Position numbers and translations under genes: made by a program. From the NCBI GenBank assembly GCA_037951105.1, contig JBAMJV010003993.1, positions 62,001-126,000 on the forward strand: 64,000 nt of DNA, in the 5' to 3' direction. Below are positions 34,145-44,849 of this stretch, piece by piece. Origin of the DNA: Echinarachnius parma. Taxonomy: Eukaryota > Echinodermata > Echinoidea > Clypeasteroida > Echinarachniidae. The notes under the pieces are model-generated. The model saw nothing but the letters and a program-made list of their open reading frames with translations, did no database searches and had not been told where the DNA came from. Positions within the stretch are counted from its first letter, which is position 1, and each line of letters begins with the position of its first letter.

Positions 34145-34319
34145 GGATGTCTAGGTGGGTATGAAATGGGTGATAATGGGTATGCCATCTAGATATTAAC
34201 ATGACAAAAGAAGTATGAAAGGGGATAAAACCTAATGTTGATGTTGAAGATACCATCAAGGCAAATCATGGCCAGGACATGGGGTATATGGACCTTCATT
34301 ATACCTGCCTATATTTACC

Positions 34320-34500
34320 ACAGGGGATGTTGGCTTAGAGTTAGCTGGTTAGGAGGTCCCAGGTCCAAACTCTGACCTTATCAAACCCTTTGGTTTAAAA
34401 TGGTGACCTCTAGCCTGGTGCTAAACATTTATAGAATGGAGAAGGGAAGTTTAAACACATAGTTATCAGAGGACTAGGGCAGAGGGACATTGATATGTTA
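34320..34500 (+). mobile_element. Diverged tRNA-derived SINE copy
   Basis: GGAGGTCCCAGGTCCAAACTC corresponds to the box B region, followed by AAAATGGTGACCTCTAGCC, GCTAAACATTTATAGAATGG and AGAAGGGAAGTT. The order matches the better preserved SINE at 38048. Confidence 0.7.
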
Positions 34501-34544
34501 GTTTGGGATCTGTATACCAGTGAGGATACATTATTTGGGTCTGA

Positions 34545-34717
34545 ACAGGGGGGTGTTGCCTAAAGAGTTGCGATTAATCGCAACGTTACGTTTGATCGCA
34601 AATCAGAAAACATGTGCACTTGAGCCAATCAGAAGTGTGCATTAAGGCGTGTTTTCTGACTTGCGATTAAACACAACTTTGCGATTAATCGCAACTCTTT
34701 ATGCAACGCCCCCCAGG
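34545..34717. mobile_element. Foldback MITE (AGAGTTGCGATTAATCGCAA), about 172 bp
   Basis: The left end CAGGGGGGTGTTGCCTAAAG then AGTTGCGATTAATCGCAA is matched inverted at the right (TTGCGATTAATCGCAACTCT ... GCAACGCCCCCCAGG). The central ACCAATCAGA-type block (AGCCAATCAGAAGTGTGC) resembles the GGGCCCCGTTGCAG family, suggesting a common origin. Confidence 0.82.
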
Positions 34718-35419
34718 ACATATGGTATATACGCGGACTCTCACATACGTCAAAGGAAGCATTCAAGAGAAACTGTAGAGGATTTGTTTTTATTGGGGGG
34801 AGATACAATGTATGTAGTGCAAAAAAGTTTATAGATGAAAATTGATAAAATATTGAAATCATAAAGAAGTTCTAGTAATAATATTGTCTCTTCTTAATTC
34901 GTCCTACTTCTTGAAAGCTGAAATGATGCTAATATTAGAGTGATATTTAATGATTGTGGTTTTACTGTGACGTGTGGATTAATAAATGCAACTTCCCTCC
35001 AATTTCCAAGTTGTCAAGGAAACTAATTTATAGCTGGGAACTTGGGAGTCTCATCATGGCTTTGTCATATATATAAATCATTACAAATTACATACACATG
35101 TAGGGAAACTGACCAGAAATATGGCGTAAAAGCCATAATATATTGCTTCTGGTAGCAGTGAATGAGGTAAAACAGTTATCCTTTTCCAAGAGGAAGCAAT
35201 CATCATTATCAAATTGATGTTTATCAAAAACGGGTCCAGAATACTCCCTGGAAACGTCAGGGAAGTCTTTGATTTGTGCTGAGCATACATGGGGATGAAC
35301 TAGAGATGGCGCTATTGATAAATAGGGTTGTGAACATTTTGGGGAAGATAGATGTTCCAGTGCTCTTGTGAGTGTCCAGACAGCAGCTCAATAGTTAATC
35401 AGAATGTTGCGATGATATG
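34718..35419. other. Intron sequence, no feature recognised
   Basis: AT-rich, no repeat ends identified. Confidence 0.5.
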
Positions 35420-35786
35420 CAGGGGGTCTTTTTCACAGCAATTTAAACTAGAACTTAAATCCAAATTGGACCAGTACCTAGGAGGTACATTATTAAAGAA
35501 AGATCTCCTTTGTTGGACTTAAAATGATAGAAAGCTGTTACTTGCTGTGGTAAATAGCTGACGATGTTTTGAAAACACAACACAAAAGCTTTGAAAATAA
35601 TCATAGATATTTTCTAATGTCAAAGATATTTCTTGTTCTTTGGTGTAACATTTCTTAAAAATCTCAAATATTTACATCTTTGCTTTTAAAAATGTGTTAT
35701 TCCAAGTATCCAAAAAGCCTACCATAATTCTAAGTCAAAATTAGAATTTAAGTTCAAGTTTATAGAATGTTTGTGAAACACCCCTG
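35420..35786. mobile_element. Diverged member of the GTGTTTCACAAAG foldback family
   Basis: The left end CAGGGGGTCTTTTTCACAGC and the right end TTTGTGAAACACCCCTG are inverted relatives. Inner AACTTAAATCC and TTTAAGTTCAAG pair as in the 10.1 and 59.3 kb copies. Confidence 0.7.
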
Positions 35787-35797
35787 GTTAGGTTAGT

Positions 35798-36053
35798 AAA
35801 GGCCCAGTCCCATACTGACGATTTTCACGGCGACTCGCAACGACTCTAGAACGATTTACTAGAACGAATCGACTTGATTTAGCCACTTACGTAATACCTC
35901 AGTTGAATTGGTATCAATGACAGATCTACGCTAATGGTTTTGTGGAAGAACCGATACGATGTAATACGATTCAACACGACCTAAGCGATTTTCTCGACGA
36001 ACCTCAAATCGTTGCGATTCGCCGTGAAAATCGTCAGTATGGGACTGGGCCTT
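35798..36053. mobile_element. Foldback MITE (AAAGGCCCAGTCCCATACTG), 256 bp
   Basis: The ends AAAGGCCCAGTCCCATACTG and CAGTATGGGACTGGGCCTTT are perfect inverted repeats that continue inward (ACGATTTTCACGGCGA against TCGCCGTGAAAATCGT) for about 40 bp. Short flanks TAGTA and AGATC show no clear duplication. Confidence 0.88.
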
Positions 36054-36163
36054 TAGATCAACATCTCTAACATTGCAAACAACTTTAGTAGGTGGAATAC
36101 ATGTACATTCTATTTGGGGAGATTTTTTGTTTTAATTGTCCCTTTTTCCCTACTTATTTCTTC

Positions 36164-36242
36164 TTAACCCCTTGCCTATGGGAACCGAGTAGGCTATGTA
36201 CAAAGTCTATGGGGATTTCAGAAACTTGAAGGAAAGGGTTAA
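36164..36242. mobile_element. 79-bp TTAACCC/GGGTTAA element
   Basis: TTAACCCCTTGCCTATGGGA to CTTGAAGGAAAGGGTTAA is a short element with TTAACCC-type inverted ends. The same family makes the arrays at 52.6 and 56.8 kb, there mostly in the other orientation. Confidence 0.65.
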
Positions 36243-36254
36243 CAGTTGATCAAT

Positions 36255-36333
36255 CAGTACAAGCACGCATCTACCTAGGATGCACTGCCCTGTCAGTACA
36301 AGCACGCATCTACCCAGGATGCACTGCCCTGTA
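36255..36333 (+). repeat. 39-bp tandem duplication
   Basis: CAGTACAAGCACGCATCTAC followed by C(T/C)AGGATGCACTGCCCTGT occurs twice with one difference. Confidence 0.85.
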
Positions 36334-37082
36334 CAACACATCCTTCACATCTTGTCGGCACATTCCTCCTTCGTTCATTTCCCATTTCCTTTTGAAAAAT
36401 TAAAAACTGAAAGGTCGCAATATTCCCCCCAGAAATACTTTCATTCTCTCCACATTCATTCTGACTCTTATAATGATCTGTAAAACAATTGATAAAGACT
36501 GTTTGATTTTGGTGTAAAAGTCTTTCTCCATAGATCCCAGCCTAAGTACTTTGGGAACCAGTTGTGAATGGGTTACCCAAAATGAATTCTAGTATGTTTT
36601 TCATTGGCAAGCACCTAAAGTTGGACATTTTATGGGTTTGATTAATACATGACAAGGAAGACCTGGAAGCAATACCACCTGTGTCACTCTTATTTACATT
36701 GTATGATCCCTTCATACGTTTGCATGTTGATTATTTAAAGATCATTGGAATATTTGTTAGTAAGAACATGGAACATGGAACTTCTTTTTGAGTGATACAA
36801 TTCTATTTAGCATAAGTACAGTAGTTTTTTTCTTCAAAGTATTCACATTTTTGCCTCATAACTTTATTTCGTTGCAATATGGTTTGGTTCAACCGTTCAA
36901 GTGATGTGATAATGACAACAATCTATATTCTTTTAATTAATTGCACCAAGTGTATTAAATCTTATTTTCAAAGGTGATTGTTTTAATTAAGCTGACACAA
37001 TAAAAGATGTACATATATGACAATTCAGTTGTTGCAATATTACCTAACATAACAACATAACATACATTACTGATTAATTGTG
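36334..37082. other. Intron sequence, no feature recognised
   Basis: AT-rich, no repeat ends identified. Confidence 0.5.
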
Positions 37083-37086
37083 TATG

Positions 37087-37290
37087 ATAATAATAATAAT
37101 AAATTACCTTTATATAGCGCTTAATACAGTATTTCTAAGTGCATTATTATTACCCTTGGTCATCAGGTACAGGTCAAACCCACGCAATTATCTTGTGCAA
37201 CTCCCCGGGAGCATACTAGCCCAGCTGCTCAAGGCGCTGATAGCTAATTAACGACCGACTAAGTAAACAATAATTATTATTATTTATGTT
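37087..37290 (-). mobile_element. Dispersed repeat abutting the exon 5 acceptor
   Basis: (AAT)n, then ATTACCTTTATATAGCGCTT, TTATTATTACCCTTGGTCAT, and GAGCATACTAGCCCAGCTGC, ending in another ATTATTATT run. On the minus strand this is an AGCGCTATATAAAGG tail with (ATT)n, the same family as 27.3 kb. Its end lies about 20-40 bp before the exon 5 3' splice site, so the branch point may lie in or beside it. Confidence 0.65.
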
Positions 37291-37306
37291 GTTTTTTTTT
37301 GTGTAG

Positions 37307-37463
37307 ATTTGAGCAGGACCAATCTATCATCGTGAGCGGGGAGAGTGGAGCGGGAAAGACGGTATCCGCCAAGTACGCCATGCGATACTTTGCTACCGTC
37401 GGGGGCTCCTCAACCGAAACGCAGATTGAGAAGAAGGTCCTAGCTTCAAATCCCATCATGGAA
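37307..37463 (+). CDS. MYO5: Myosin V exon 5: P-loop (Walker A)
   Basis: One base completes Arg and 52 codons follow: [20 protein letters not shown], then [20 protein letters not shown], then [20 protein letters not shown] is the nucleotide phosphate-binding loop. The variable GGSSTETQ stretch is loop 1, which tunes ADP release in myosins. The acceptor is a T-rich tract ending GTGTAG at 37306; the donor GTAAGT starts at 37464 in phase 0. A dispersed repeat lies immediately upstream and reaches to within a few tens of bases of the acceptor. Confidence 0.97.
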
Positions 37464-37559
37464 GTAAGTACTCTAATATGGATTAAATTTGTTCGTTCAT
37501 GTTTCCTTAGTATACTGTAGATCAAGATTAAAGTTCCTAAATTAAGTTCTTCCATCGCT

Positions 37560-37830
37560 CGATGGCTGCGATGGCCGACTCGTTTACAAGGGCCAGGTCT
37601 TCATCTGTGCAACCCCGCTCCGTCCGACGCACTGCAAGATGTGGCCCATCGTCTTGGTCTGGGTCTGGATTAATTAGGTTGGGTGAAGATGGAGATGGTG
37701 CACACAATATGTGCTGGTTTGCATTGTATCCTATGACCGGGGTAATAATATAATTGTAAAGCGCTTAGAGATGATTATCAATCGTGATAGGCGCTATATA
37801 AATAGTGTATATTATTATTATTTTATTATT
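37560..37830 (+). mobile_element. LINE/SINE relic with GCGCTATATAAAT tail
   Basis: A GC-rich head (GATGGCTGCGATGGCCGACT) is followed by GTAAAGCGCTTAGAGATGAT, GATAGGCGCTATATAAATAG and (ATT)n. The tail is typical of non-LTR retrotransposon 3' ends of this window. No RT peptide is seen. Confidence 0.65.
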
Positions 37831-38047
37831 ATGCGGAAAATATCCCAACTCATTATTACTTAAATTTAATAAATTGTCCGTAGACCCACGATGTAAAGAA
37901 GTTTGAACAACAACATGTTGGCAGCTACTGCTGGCCTTTGTCAAGCCGACTGGGACACAAGGCAAAAATTAAAAAAATTAAAAAATCTAGCATTGGTACT
38001 GTCTTCAATGGATACTTTATTAACAGTCAGCAGCACCTACGAAAAAC

Positions 38048-38340
38048 CGAGCATGGTGGCTGAGCGGTTAGAGTGTCCGCCTCATGCACGGGAGGTCCCG
38101 GGTTCGAACCCAGACCGGGTCATACCAAAGACTTTAAAAATGGTACCTTCTGCCTTCTAGCCAGGCGCACGGCATTTATAGAATGGAGAAGGGAAAGTTA
38201 ATCACACGAGTTACCAGAGGACTGGCCCCCTTTTGTAGCTTTCGCTACATTTAGTAGACGTGTGGCCTAGGGCTAATGAATCGGAGATAGGCGCCACCTT
38301 ATGTGCCAACATTTGCACGGGAAGGACTTTAGCTAGCACC
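38048..38340 (+). mobile_element. tRNA-derived SINE
   Basis: The head has box A-like TGGCTGAGCGGTTAGAGTG and box B GGTTCGAACCC with a GGGAGGTCCC stem before it. The body runs ATGGTACCTTCTGCCTTCTA, CATTTATAGAATGGAGAAGG, TACCAGAGGACTGGCC and GTAGCTTTCGCTACATTTAG, ending GGGAAGGACTTTAGC. Head plus unrelated body identifies a Pol III SINE. I associate this family with sea urchins from memory. Confidence 0.85.
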
Positions 38341-39197
38341 TAGGAAAAACCTAGAACCTAGGTTTGAGGAGAATTGTTCATAGCATAGCATGGCAGATGA
38401 TGAACTACAGAGGGCACTATTAAGATTTATACTTAATTCCTGCAGTTGATGCTAAATACTGAACAGCCTCAGAAGTCCTCCATCGTGTTCCTGATTTGTC
38501 TATAATATCATCATAATTTGATTCTCCCCAAACAACTCGTACAAAACAAGGGGTCTGGTTGAGTGCAAACTGTAGAGGGCAGCCTTTTTAAAAAGATCTT
38601 CCTGACAAATTGGGCAGAACTAGTAGTCTACGATAATATACTCTACCTTTTTCTGAATTATTCAGTTTGACTCCCTCAAATACCCCTGGACAACTTACAG
38701 GTGTATCACGTGGCATATGACAAACACAAAACTATAGAGGGCAGTCTTGTCAAAACAACTTTGTGTCTCCAGTTCCAGAATTTATGCAGCAACAAAAGCA
38801 TGTTGAACATTGGGCACGAATTAGTAGAAATAGTAAAGACCGTATAAGAAATTAAAGACATGGGATATTGCCATTTGAAGATGCGGGTGGGCTATGGTTA
38901 ATTGAAGATGTCTGTTATTGTTACTGGAAGAAATGGGTTATATGTACTTGAAGATATGGGTCATAGTTACTTGAAGATGTTAGAAAATGGAACTTTTTCT
39001 TGGAGGAAGAGGTGTAGACAGGAAGGACATGAAGCATTATCTGCCAATCAAAAAAAGAAGAAAAAAACATTTGATCTCCAAAGATAAGATCGAAGAGAAG
39101 TTGATCCTTTTGGAAGTTGGTCATGATTTTGGTGGGTGAATTTGATGTTGGTTCCTTCCTTGGACATTGTTATGAGATTCTCAGGGCCATAACACTT
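38341..39197. other. Intron; short AGATG repeats
   Basis: Near 38870-39000 the phrase GAAGAT(G/A)(T/C)(G/T)GG(T/G)...TTACTTGAAGAT recurs three to four times at about 30-35 bp. No gene. Confidence 0.45.
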
Positions 39198-39427
39198 TAT
39201 GCCCTCCGCACACAGAGCCGACTCGACCGGATCCTACTGATTTTCAGTCGGTTCAGCTCAGTATACGTTGCCCAGGACTCCTTTTTTGCCGGTCAAGAGC
39301 CAGTCGGAGATCATTCAAGGCTGATTCAACATGTTGAATCGTCCGTCTCCAACTGAGCGAAACCGACTCTATCCTGACTGAAAACCAGTCGGATCGGGAC
39401 CAGTCTGCTCTGTGTGCGGAGGGCATT
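39198..39427. mobile_element. Foldback MITE (ATGCCCTCCGCACACAGAGC), 230 bp
   Basis: The ends TATGCCCTCCGCACACAGAG and CTCTGTGTGCGGAGGGCATTA are inverted. Inner GACTGATTTTCAGTCGG-like and CCGACTGGTTTTCAG blocks pair as well. A central palindrome ATTCAACATGTTGAAT is present. Confidence 0.87.
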
Positions 39428-40271
39428 ATAAACACTTCATAAATGGAAAAGTAGTTTATTTTTTTAAGGGTGGTTATGAGATTCTGTGGGCCAAAACAAT
39501 TAATAAAAAAACATTTATTAAATTGAAGAGGAGTTGATCTTGTTAGGATGGTTATGAGATTATGAGATTATGAAATTGAAGAGGGGGGATTTTTTTGGAG
39601 AGTGATATTGACCTGGTCATAAAGCAGCAGGTTGTGAATCACTGTTTTTTCCTGCCCTTCTCAGTGTTTTACTCAATGATGTCAACTGTTTAAAGGAATG
39701 TAAAGTGGTGAAAACTCTTCAGAGAGGGAAATTTAATCTTGGCATACTTTTAGTCTATGGATTCATTTTAACACTGATGTTGAAACCAAATGTACTTCCT
39801 GGGTTAAATTTAGTTCAACCAAAATTATGTAAATTTATGAATTTTTTAATACCCAGGGTTAAATTTCGTCTACTATTAATAGCCCAGTCACACCGGCAAA
39901 ACCAACAGCTGACCGACACCAGACCAAATCAGATCATCACATTTCTTTTGTAGGGGCACCAATGAATGTCGAATTAAGGTTTGCGTTTAACATTGGAAAT
40001 GCTTGATTTTCCGTGCCCAATTTCAGTGTGCATTTGGCATAAGAATGAGGGTCATAGCAATGAAAATTTTAGTTTTGACATCAGATCAAAGAGAAGAAGT
40101 TTTTTCCTTGTACTGGGTTGGTCCTGACTGTTTTTTGTTATCAGTCGCATCTCTTCCGTTTTCCTTATTTCGTGATTCAGTTATTTCTTCCTTCCTGTCC
40201 AAGTGTCATCCATAGAAGAGGAGGCATGGAGTATTGTTATAGCAAGTACATGTATCATCCAAAGAAGAGTA
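39428..40271. other. Intron; one solo MITE end
   Basis: Near 39886, TAATAGCCCAGTCACACCGG resembles the left end of the GGCCCAGTCCCATACTG family without a partner. Otherwise nothing is recognised. Confidence 0.45.
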
Positions 40272-40631
40272 AAGGGCCCGTTACACATTCATGGTGCCAA
40301 CACGGATGACCACGGATTGACGGTCCGGGGTACTCCCAGTTGGGTCCGGGATGCTCCGTGTTGCCTCCGGCGTCCTCCGTGTTGCCTCTGGCGTCATCCT
40401 TGGGCGCAGCGGGGAAAATTAAACCTGCTTAATTTTCACCGGGAGCTCCGTGTTGAGACCGGCCAAAATTCTATTGTTCAGCTCATCCGTGTTGACTCTG
40501 TGTTGCTTCCTTGCTTATCTGTATCTTCACCGTGTTCGTACCGTACTTATCCGTGTTGGCACCGTACTTGGACCGTACTGACACCGGCCCTCGATCCGTG
40601 TTGGCACCGTGAATGTGTAACGGGCCCTTAA
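40272..40631. mobile_element. GC-rich foldback MITE (AAGGGCCCGTTACACATTCA), about 360 bp
   Basis: The left end AAGGGCCCGTTACACATTCA then GGTGCCAACACGGAT is matched inverted at the right (ATCCGTGTTGGCACC then GTGAATGTGTAACGGGCCCTT). CCGTGTTG-type modules recur many times inside (ACCGTACTT, TCCGTGTTG), so the interior is internally repetitive. The 142-codon open frame across it is a by-product of this composition. Confidence 0.88.
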
Positions 40632-40634
40632 GGG

Positions 40635-41100
40635 GTTTGGCAGAAGGAGCCTCCTCCAAAGCCAAGATATTAAAAACATGATAAAGAGCATGACTGTGTG
40701 AGACAATCACAGTCTCCCTTTATGGAAATCATGGGGAGTGGGATATCGAAACTTCAGAGATGTAAAAAATGATGACGATGATACTAATGCAACCCACATG
40801 GGAACTCCAAGCTTCCTCCATCCATAACTACACTTCACACACAAACTTGAGGAGGAATTGATACTTTCTGGGGTCAGTCTTTGCTTGATGGTTAGTCAGT
40901 TGATTTGTTCCTTCCTCAGCCAAGAGATTAAAAACATGATAATAAGCATGACTTCAAGCGAGATATACTGTGCTTTATAAGAAATGTGATACCACATTTA
41001 AGGATTAATTGATTCTTTCCAGGGTCCGTCTTTGCTTGATGGTTAGTCAGTCGTTTGTTCCTTCCTCGGTGCGTTTTATGAGAAATGTGATGCGGTTAGG
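40635..41100 (+). repeat. Diverged direct repeats, about 140-260 bp spacing
   Basis: GCCAAGATATTAAAAACATG and GCCAAGAGATTAAAAACATG occur near 40660 and 40919. TCTTTGCTTGATGGTTAGTC followed by AGT(T/C)G and TTTGTTCCTTCCTC occur near 40877 and 41026. Confidence 0.75.
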
Positions 41101-41740
41101 AAGCTTTGATGGGCGAGATGCTTGAGATAAAATGTGTCATCCATGGAGACTTGCCTCTTTGGTTGGGATGGATTGCATTAAGTCTGATTCTTGCTTTTAA
41201 ATGTTGGTTTTTATACTCCCAGCGCCCCCCCCCCCCCCCCCCCAAGGAAAAAATGCATTTCAGAAAACATAAAAACTCTTGTAAGTAGTTTAATATGAGT
41301 GTGATACCACTATCAAGCTGTATGTAATAAGATGTTACATTTTCACTTTTATTTACAAAATGTACATAGTACCAAATAGTTGAAGTTGTGGTCATTCAAG
41401 TTCTGCTTGCCCAAGATTAGGGTAAGGGTTGGAGATAGTGACACATTATTGCCCCAGCGACTATTTCTCTGATAGTTTATCAGTTTAGTGAAAGTAAATT
41501 TTGGGGTTAGACTAAAGGTTTAATATTAGGATTAGGATTGGGATTAGGGTTAGGGGTAGTAATCTTTGCTGTTTTAACCATTTATGAACAAACTAGTAGT
41601 AAACTGATTATTGGGCCATGGATCTGAAAATGCTCTTGCAGACTTCTCTTGTGGAATTGTGGAATTGATGTGATATATACTAGTAGTGTAGAACACAAGG
41701 AAAGCAAAACAAATCCTGAATGTTAAAAAAGAAAATTGAA
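41101..41740. other. Intron; poly-C tract, GGGTTAGG run
   Basis: A C-run lies at about 41225-41242. Near 41527-41556 the run TTAGGATTAGGATTGGGATTAGGGTTAGG resembles degenerate telomere-like repeats but is very short. Confidence 0.5.
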
Positions 41741-42560
41741 TGAGAAAAATCATGTTGAGCGTGGGTGAATGTTTTGTCCGTAAAAATCATTGGTGATAAA
41801 ATTAGATGTCTAGGGTAGCTGGTAGCAAGTAAATTGCCAATTTGCTTTAATATTCGGCAGAAGATTGAATTAGACAAATCATGTTGCATATGTGTGGGTT
41901 AGTGTACATCTGTTAGTCTAACAAATCATGAATGATCAGGGGACTGGGCAAGCTTATGAAAGGCCAGTTTACTTGAATTTTCTGCAGGAAATCAAGTTGG
42001 ACAAATCGTGTGCCATGTGGGTGATAATGCATCTGTCACTTTGACAAATCATTCATGATCTAATTCAAGTCTAGGAAATCTACATTTGTAGTTAATGTCA
42101 TCTTTAATAGCGTTAAAGTTCACCAGAAAATTAAATAAGGCTTATCATTGGTTTGGGGTTGCCAGTTTGCTTGAATGTAAAGTAAACATTTGGAGGATAC
42201 AAATCATGTTTTGTGTGGGTAAATTTATGTTTGTCACTCTGGCGTAAGTGCAGATCTTTGCATTTGGCAACTGAATTATCATCAAACATATTTTGACATC
42301 AGAAGATTTAGTGGGTCATTTTTACCAAGAAGTCGCCCCTAGCTTGGTCTTTCACAACATAATTTGTAGGAGACAGATTATGTTTTGTGTGGGTGATTCT
42401 ACGTCTGTCACTCTGGCAAAATCATTGATGTTTGCATTAGGGAACTAATATATTAAATTGCCATAATTTTGCTGGATGATTATTAGGTGATGATTGAAGG
42501 AGAAAAATGATGTGACATGTAGAGGCCTTCATGCCTGTTGCTCCTTCTAAGTATTAAAGA
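41741..42560 (+). repeat. Strongly diverged tandem array, 127-198 bp spacing
   Basis: AATCATGTT(G/T)...GTG(G/T)GTGA...TCTGT..CT landmarks recur near 41748, 41877, 42004, 42202, 42372 and 42504. Several units also hold CAAATCATTCATGATC or a close variant. Confidence 0.65.
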
Positions 42561-42829
42561 TCTTATCATTGGATATGAGAACCAATCAGCTAGCTACTTA
42601 TAGCAAAATGTTGCCAGCTAAAAAAGCTGACGGGGCTTACGTCAATGGGGTCACATGACTTTGAGTCACACAGCCACTTGCGGAGCACGTCTGTCAGCCC
42701 ACCTACATTATCTATTCATGTCTGGTGATGGACTCGACCTAACTTAACCCATCGGGGCTCTCCCTTAAGCTTTTCTATCAGGTGGCCAAAATGAGACACC
42801 AGATAGACTCTCACCATAGACTTGCAGCG

Positions 42830-43165
42830 AAAAAATTAATATTTTTATTTCGGGGGTACTTTTCGGGGGCTACTTTTCCAACTTTTGGGGGCTACTTTTA
42901 TCATCTCGGGGGGCTACAAATTTCCGGGCTCTTTTTCGAATTTCAGGGGCTACTATTAAGCTCAAATGCTGTAAGTGATCATCTGATAAGCATTTGATCA
43001 CGATTCAAACAGAAAAAAAACCAAAAACAAACAAACAAACAAAAAACATCCTCCAAAAAAACAAAACAAAACAAAACAAAACATTCGGGGGCTACTTTTA
43101 TTTCTTTTCGGGGGCTCTTTTGGGCATTTCGGGGGCGAATTCGCCCACCGCCCCCGTGTATTTCA
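42830..43165. repeat. GGGGGCTACTTTT repeats with AAAC/AAAAC microsatellite
   Basis: GGGGGCTACTTTT(A/C) or its variants occur at least five times, with GGGGCTCTTTTGGGCATTTC near the end. This is the CCCC dispersed family in plus orientation. (AAAC)n and (AAAAC)n runs lie at about 43013-43081. Confidence 0.75.
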
Positions 43166-44520
43166 TTCGCTGCTCCAACCATAGACTTGTGTGATAGAGA
43201 TACTCTTACTTTGGTGGCCAAAACAAGAGATTGTAGTGGCCAACGTAATTTTCTAGCGGCCATTGGCACCCCAGCCACTATTGAGGGCAGGCTGCGGCCC
43301 ATTGAGGATGATTTCAGTTTGGTATACATGTAATACACCTTTAGTTTGACACTATCTGAACGGATCTCAGGCACTGTTATTCAACAGGTTAGAGGTGATT
43401 TTGAGTTCTGGGGTGTGCTGCATACAGCGACTAATCGTGAGTCAGAAAATACGCGTAAATGCGCAAATGTGATTGGGTCAAATGCGCATATTTTCTTTAA
43501 TTAGTTTTTATATTACCAAAACTCAATAATACCTTTAAACCTATTCAGGATTGGTCCCGAATGTACTCTGGGTTGTAGACAATAGACAATGCATGTTCTA
43601 CCAAAATCAAATAGTCTAAAAAGGGTTAAATCTGCTTACGCACATTGGAAGGCACATTTTAGACAGTCTGACATTTGTGGAAGCATGCATGGGCCTTGTT
43701 GACCCATATCTAAATTTGGCTAGGCGGCCCACGAGAGATGTCTTGATTGTCATCTCTCGTCCCGTTTCATCTTTCTCCGACCCATCCCCTTCCCACTCTG
43801 TTTGTATACGTTCTCTACGGAATCTTTGTTTTGAGTTGGCAGCTAAACTACCATGACATCAGTTTCCTAAAATAAAACTATATGAAATAAGGTTCGTGGA
43901 ATCTTTGTTTGGAGTTAGCAGAAACTGCCGTGACATAATTTTCCTAAAATAAAACTATATGAAATAAGGTAACATTGCAAATTTGATGATGCTCATTTTC
44001 CCTTTTACTTTCAAAAAGTGTCAATACAGATGTCACTGATGCATGTTAGGATAGAGTTTTTTGTTTCGATCTATCCCCCCCCCCCCATTGGATATTGGAT
44101 TATTAATATTCCTTTAATATAAATATCTACCGTAATTCTTTTTCTTCTAAAACCTAGCAGACATGTTTGTACAAGTATTATTGCTAAGAAGGCTTGCATG
44201 ATTGGATACTAGTAATAAATATGCACGCTGTTATTAATTTGTTACATTTAGACCGAGATCGAATGACAGTTGCTTTATAGAATCTGCCACCCATTCTTTC
44301 AAAATCTTCCAGACAGTTCTATCAGTATTTACGTGAAGGTGTGAATAGCGTGGATTAGACACTATTTATCCCATCTTTCATTGCCAGTTTGCGAGAGGAT
44401 TACGGAGACAGACGCACAAATCTCTTCCAAGATGACGTTCATTGTAAATTCCGCAATGTGCTGTACCGCTATCTAAATGTCTAAATGTCATAAATTGTCT
44501 GGTTTGCTTGCCCGATCGGG
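43166..44520. other. Intron; partial MITE end
   Basis: Near 43412, GGGGTGTGCTGCATACAGCG followed by GTCAGAAAATACGCG is a decayed half of the TTGCGATTAATCGCAA family. No gene. Confidence 0.45.
43819..43970 (+). repeat. Two-copy tandem duplication, about 78 bp
   Basis: GGAATCTTTGTTT(T/G)GAGTT through TTTCCTAAAATAAAACTATA and TGAAATAAGGT occurs twice in succession. Confidence 0.85.
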
Positions 44521-44720
44521 CAACTAAATAATTGTTCAACTATGAGAGAACAATGTAATTTCTTACATCTAGATGTACAGTAAGAGGGCAAGTAAATCAT
44601 ATATTGGGGCAAGTAAACCTACAAAATGTATGATTTTACTTGCCCGAAAGGGCCAGTACAGAAAAAAGTGTGGAGGCTTGCCTAATATCAATGTCAGATT
44701 TGGTGCCTGGAGTTTCAGGG
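44520..44720. repeat. GGGCAAGTAAA/TTTACTTGCCC cluster
   Basis: TTGCCCGATCGGGCAA, GAGGGCAAGTAAAT, GGGGCAAGTAAACC and TTTTACTTGCCCGAAAGGGCC are packed in both orientations. A second cluster is at 46255-46490. Confidence 0.75.
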
Positions 44721-44849
44721 CTGAACTTTGGGTCTTTACTATAACCCTTTCCTTCCAAGTATTGTCATACTCATTGAGGTCAAATGTGATCCACCATAAA
44801 AGGGATACTTGTATGTCCAAATCTTCACCCATCCTTGAAGCTTCCAGAA

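Larger units (their letters stand above)
33536..34300 (+). repeat. 175-bp tandem array of exon 4 3' end plus intron start
   Basis: Unit starts (GAAGAT or GAGGAT) fall at 33536 (within the real exon), 33711, 33886, 34060 and a decayed 34246, a period of 174-186 bp. Each unit carries about 85 nt of exon 4, its donor, and about 90 nt of intron. Units 1, 3 and 4 share the donor context AGGTGGGTATGA, while unit 2 has AGGTATGTATGA. None of the added units has the 5' part of the exon or its acceptor. Confidence 0.9.

Noticed and set aside
33734..34192. 152-codon plus-strand open frame with repeated LSRGC phrases
   Set aside because: It reads the 175-bp exon 4 copies in a shifted frame and runs through intron sequence and donor sites. 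It is a by-product of the tandem array.
40203..40710. 142-codon plus frame and overlapping minus frame
   Set aside because: Both lie inside the GC-rich foldback element with CCGTGTTG modules. Stops are rare there because of composition, and no domain is seen.
41521..41560. Telomere-like TTAGGG run
   Set aside because: It is only a few degenerate units within an intron, too short to be an interstitial telomere.
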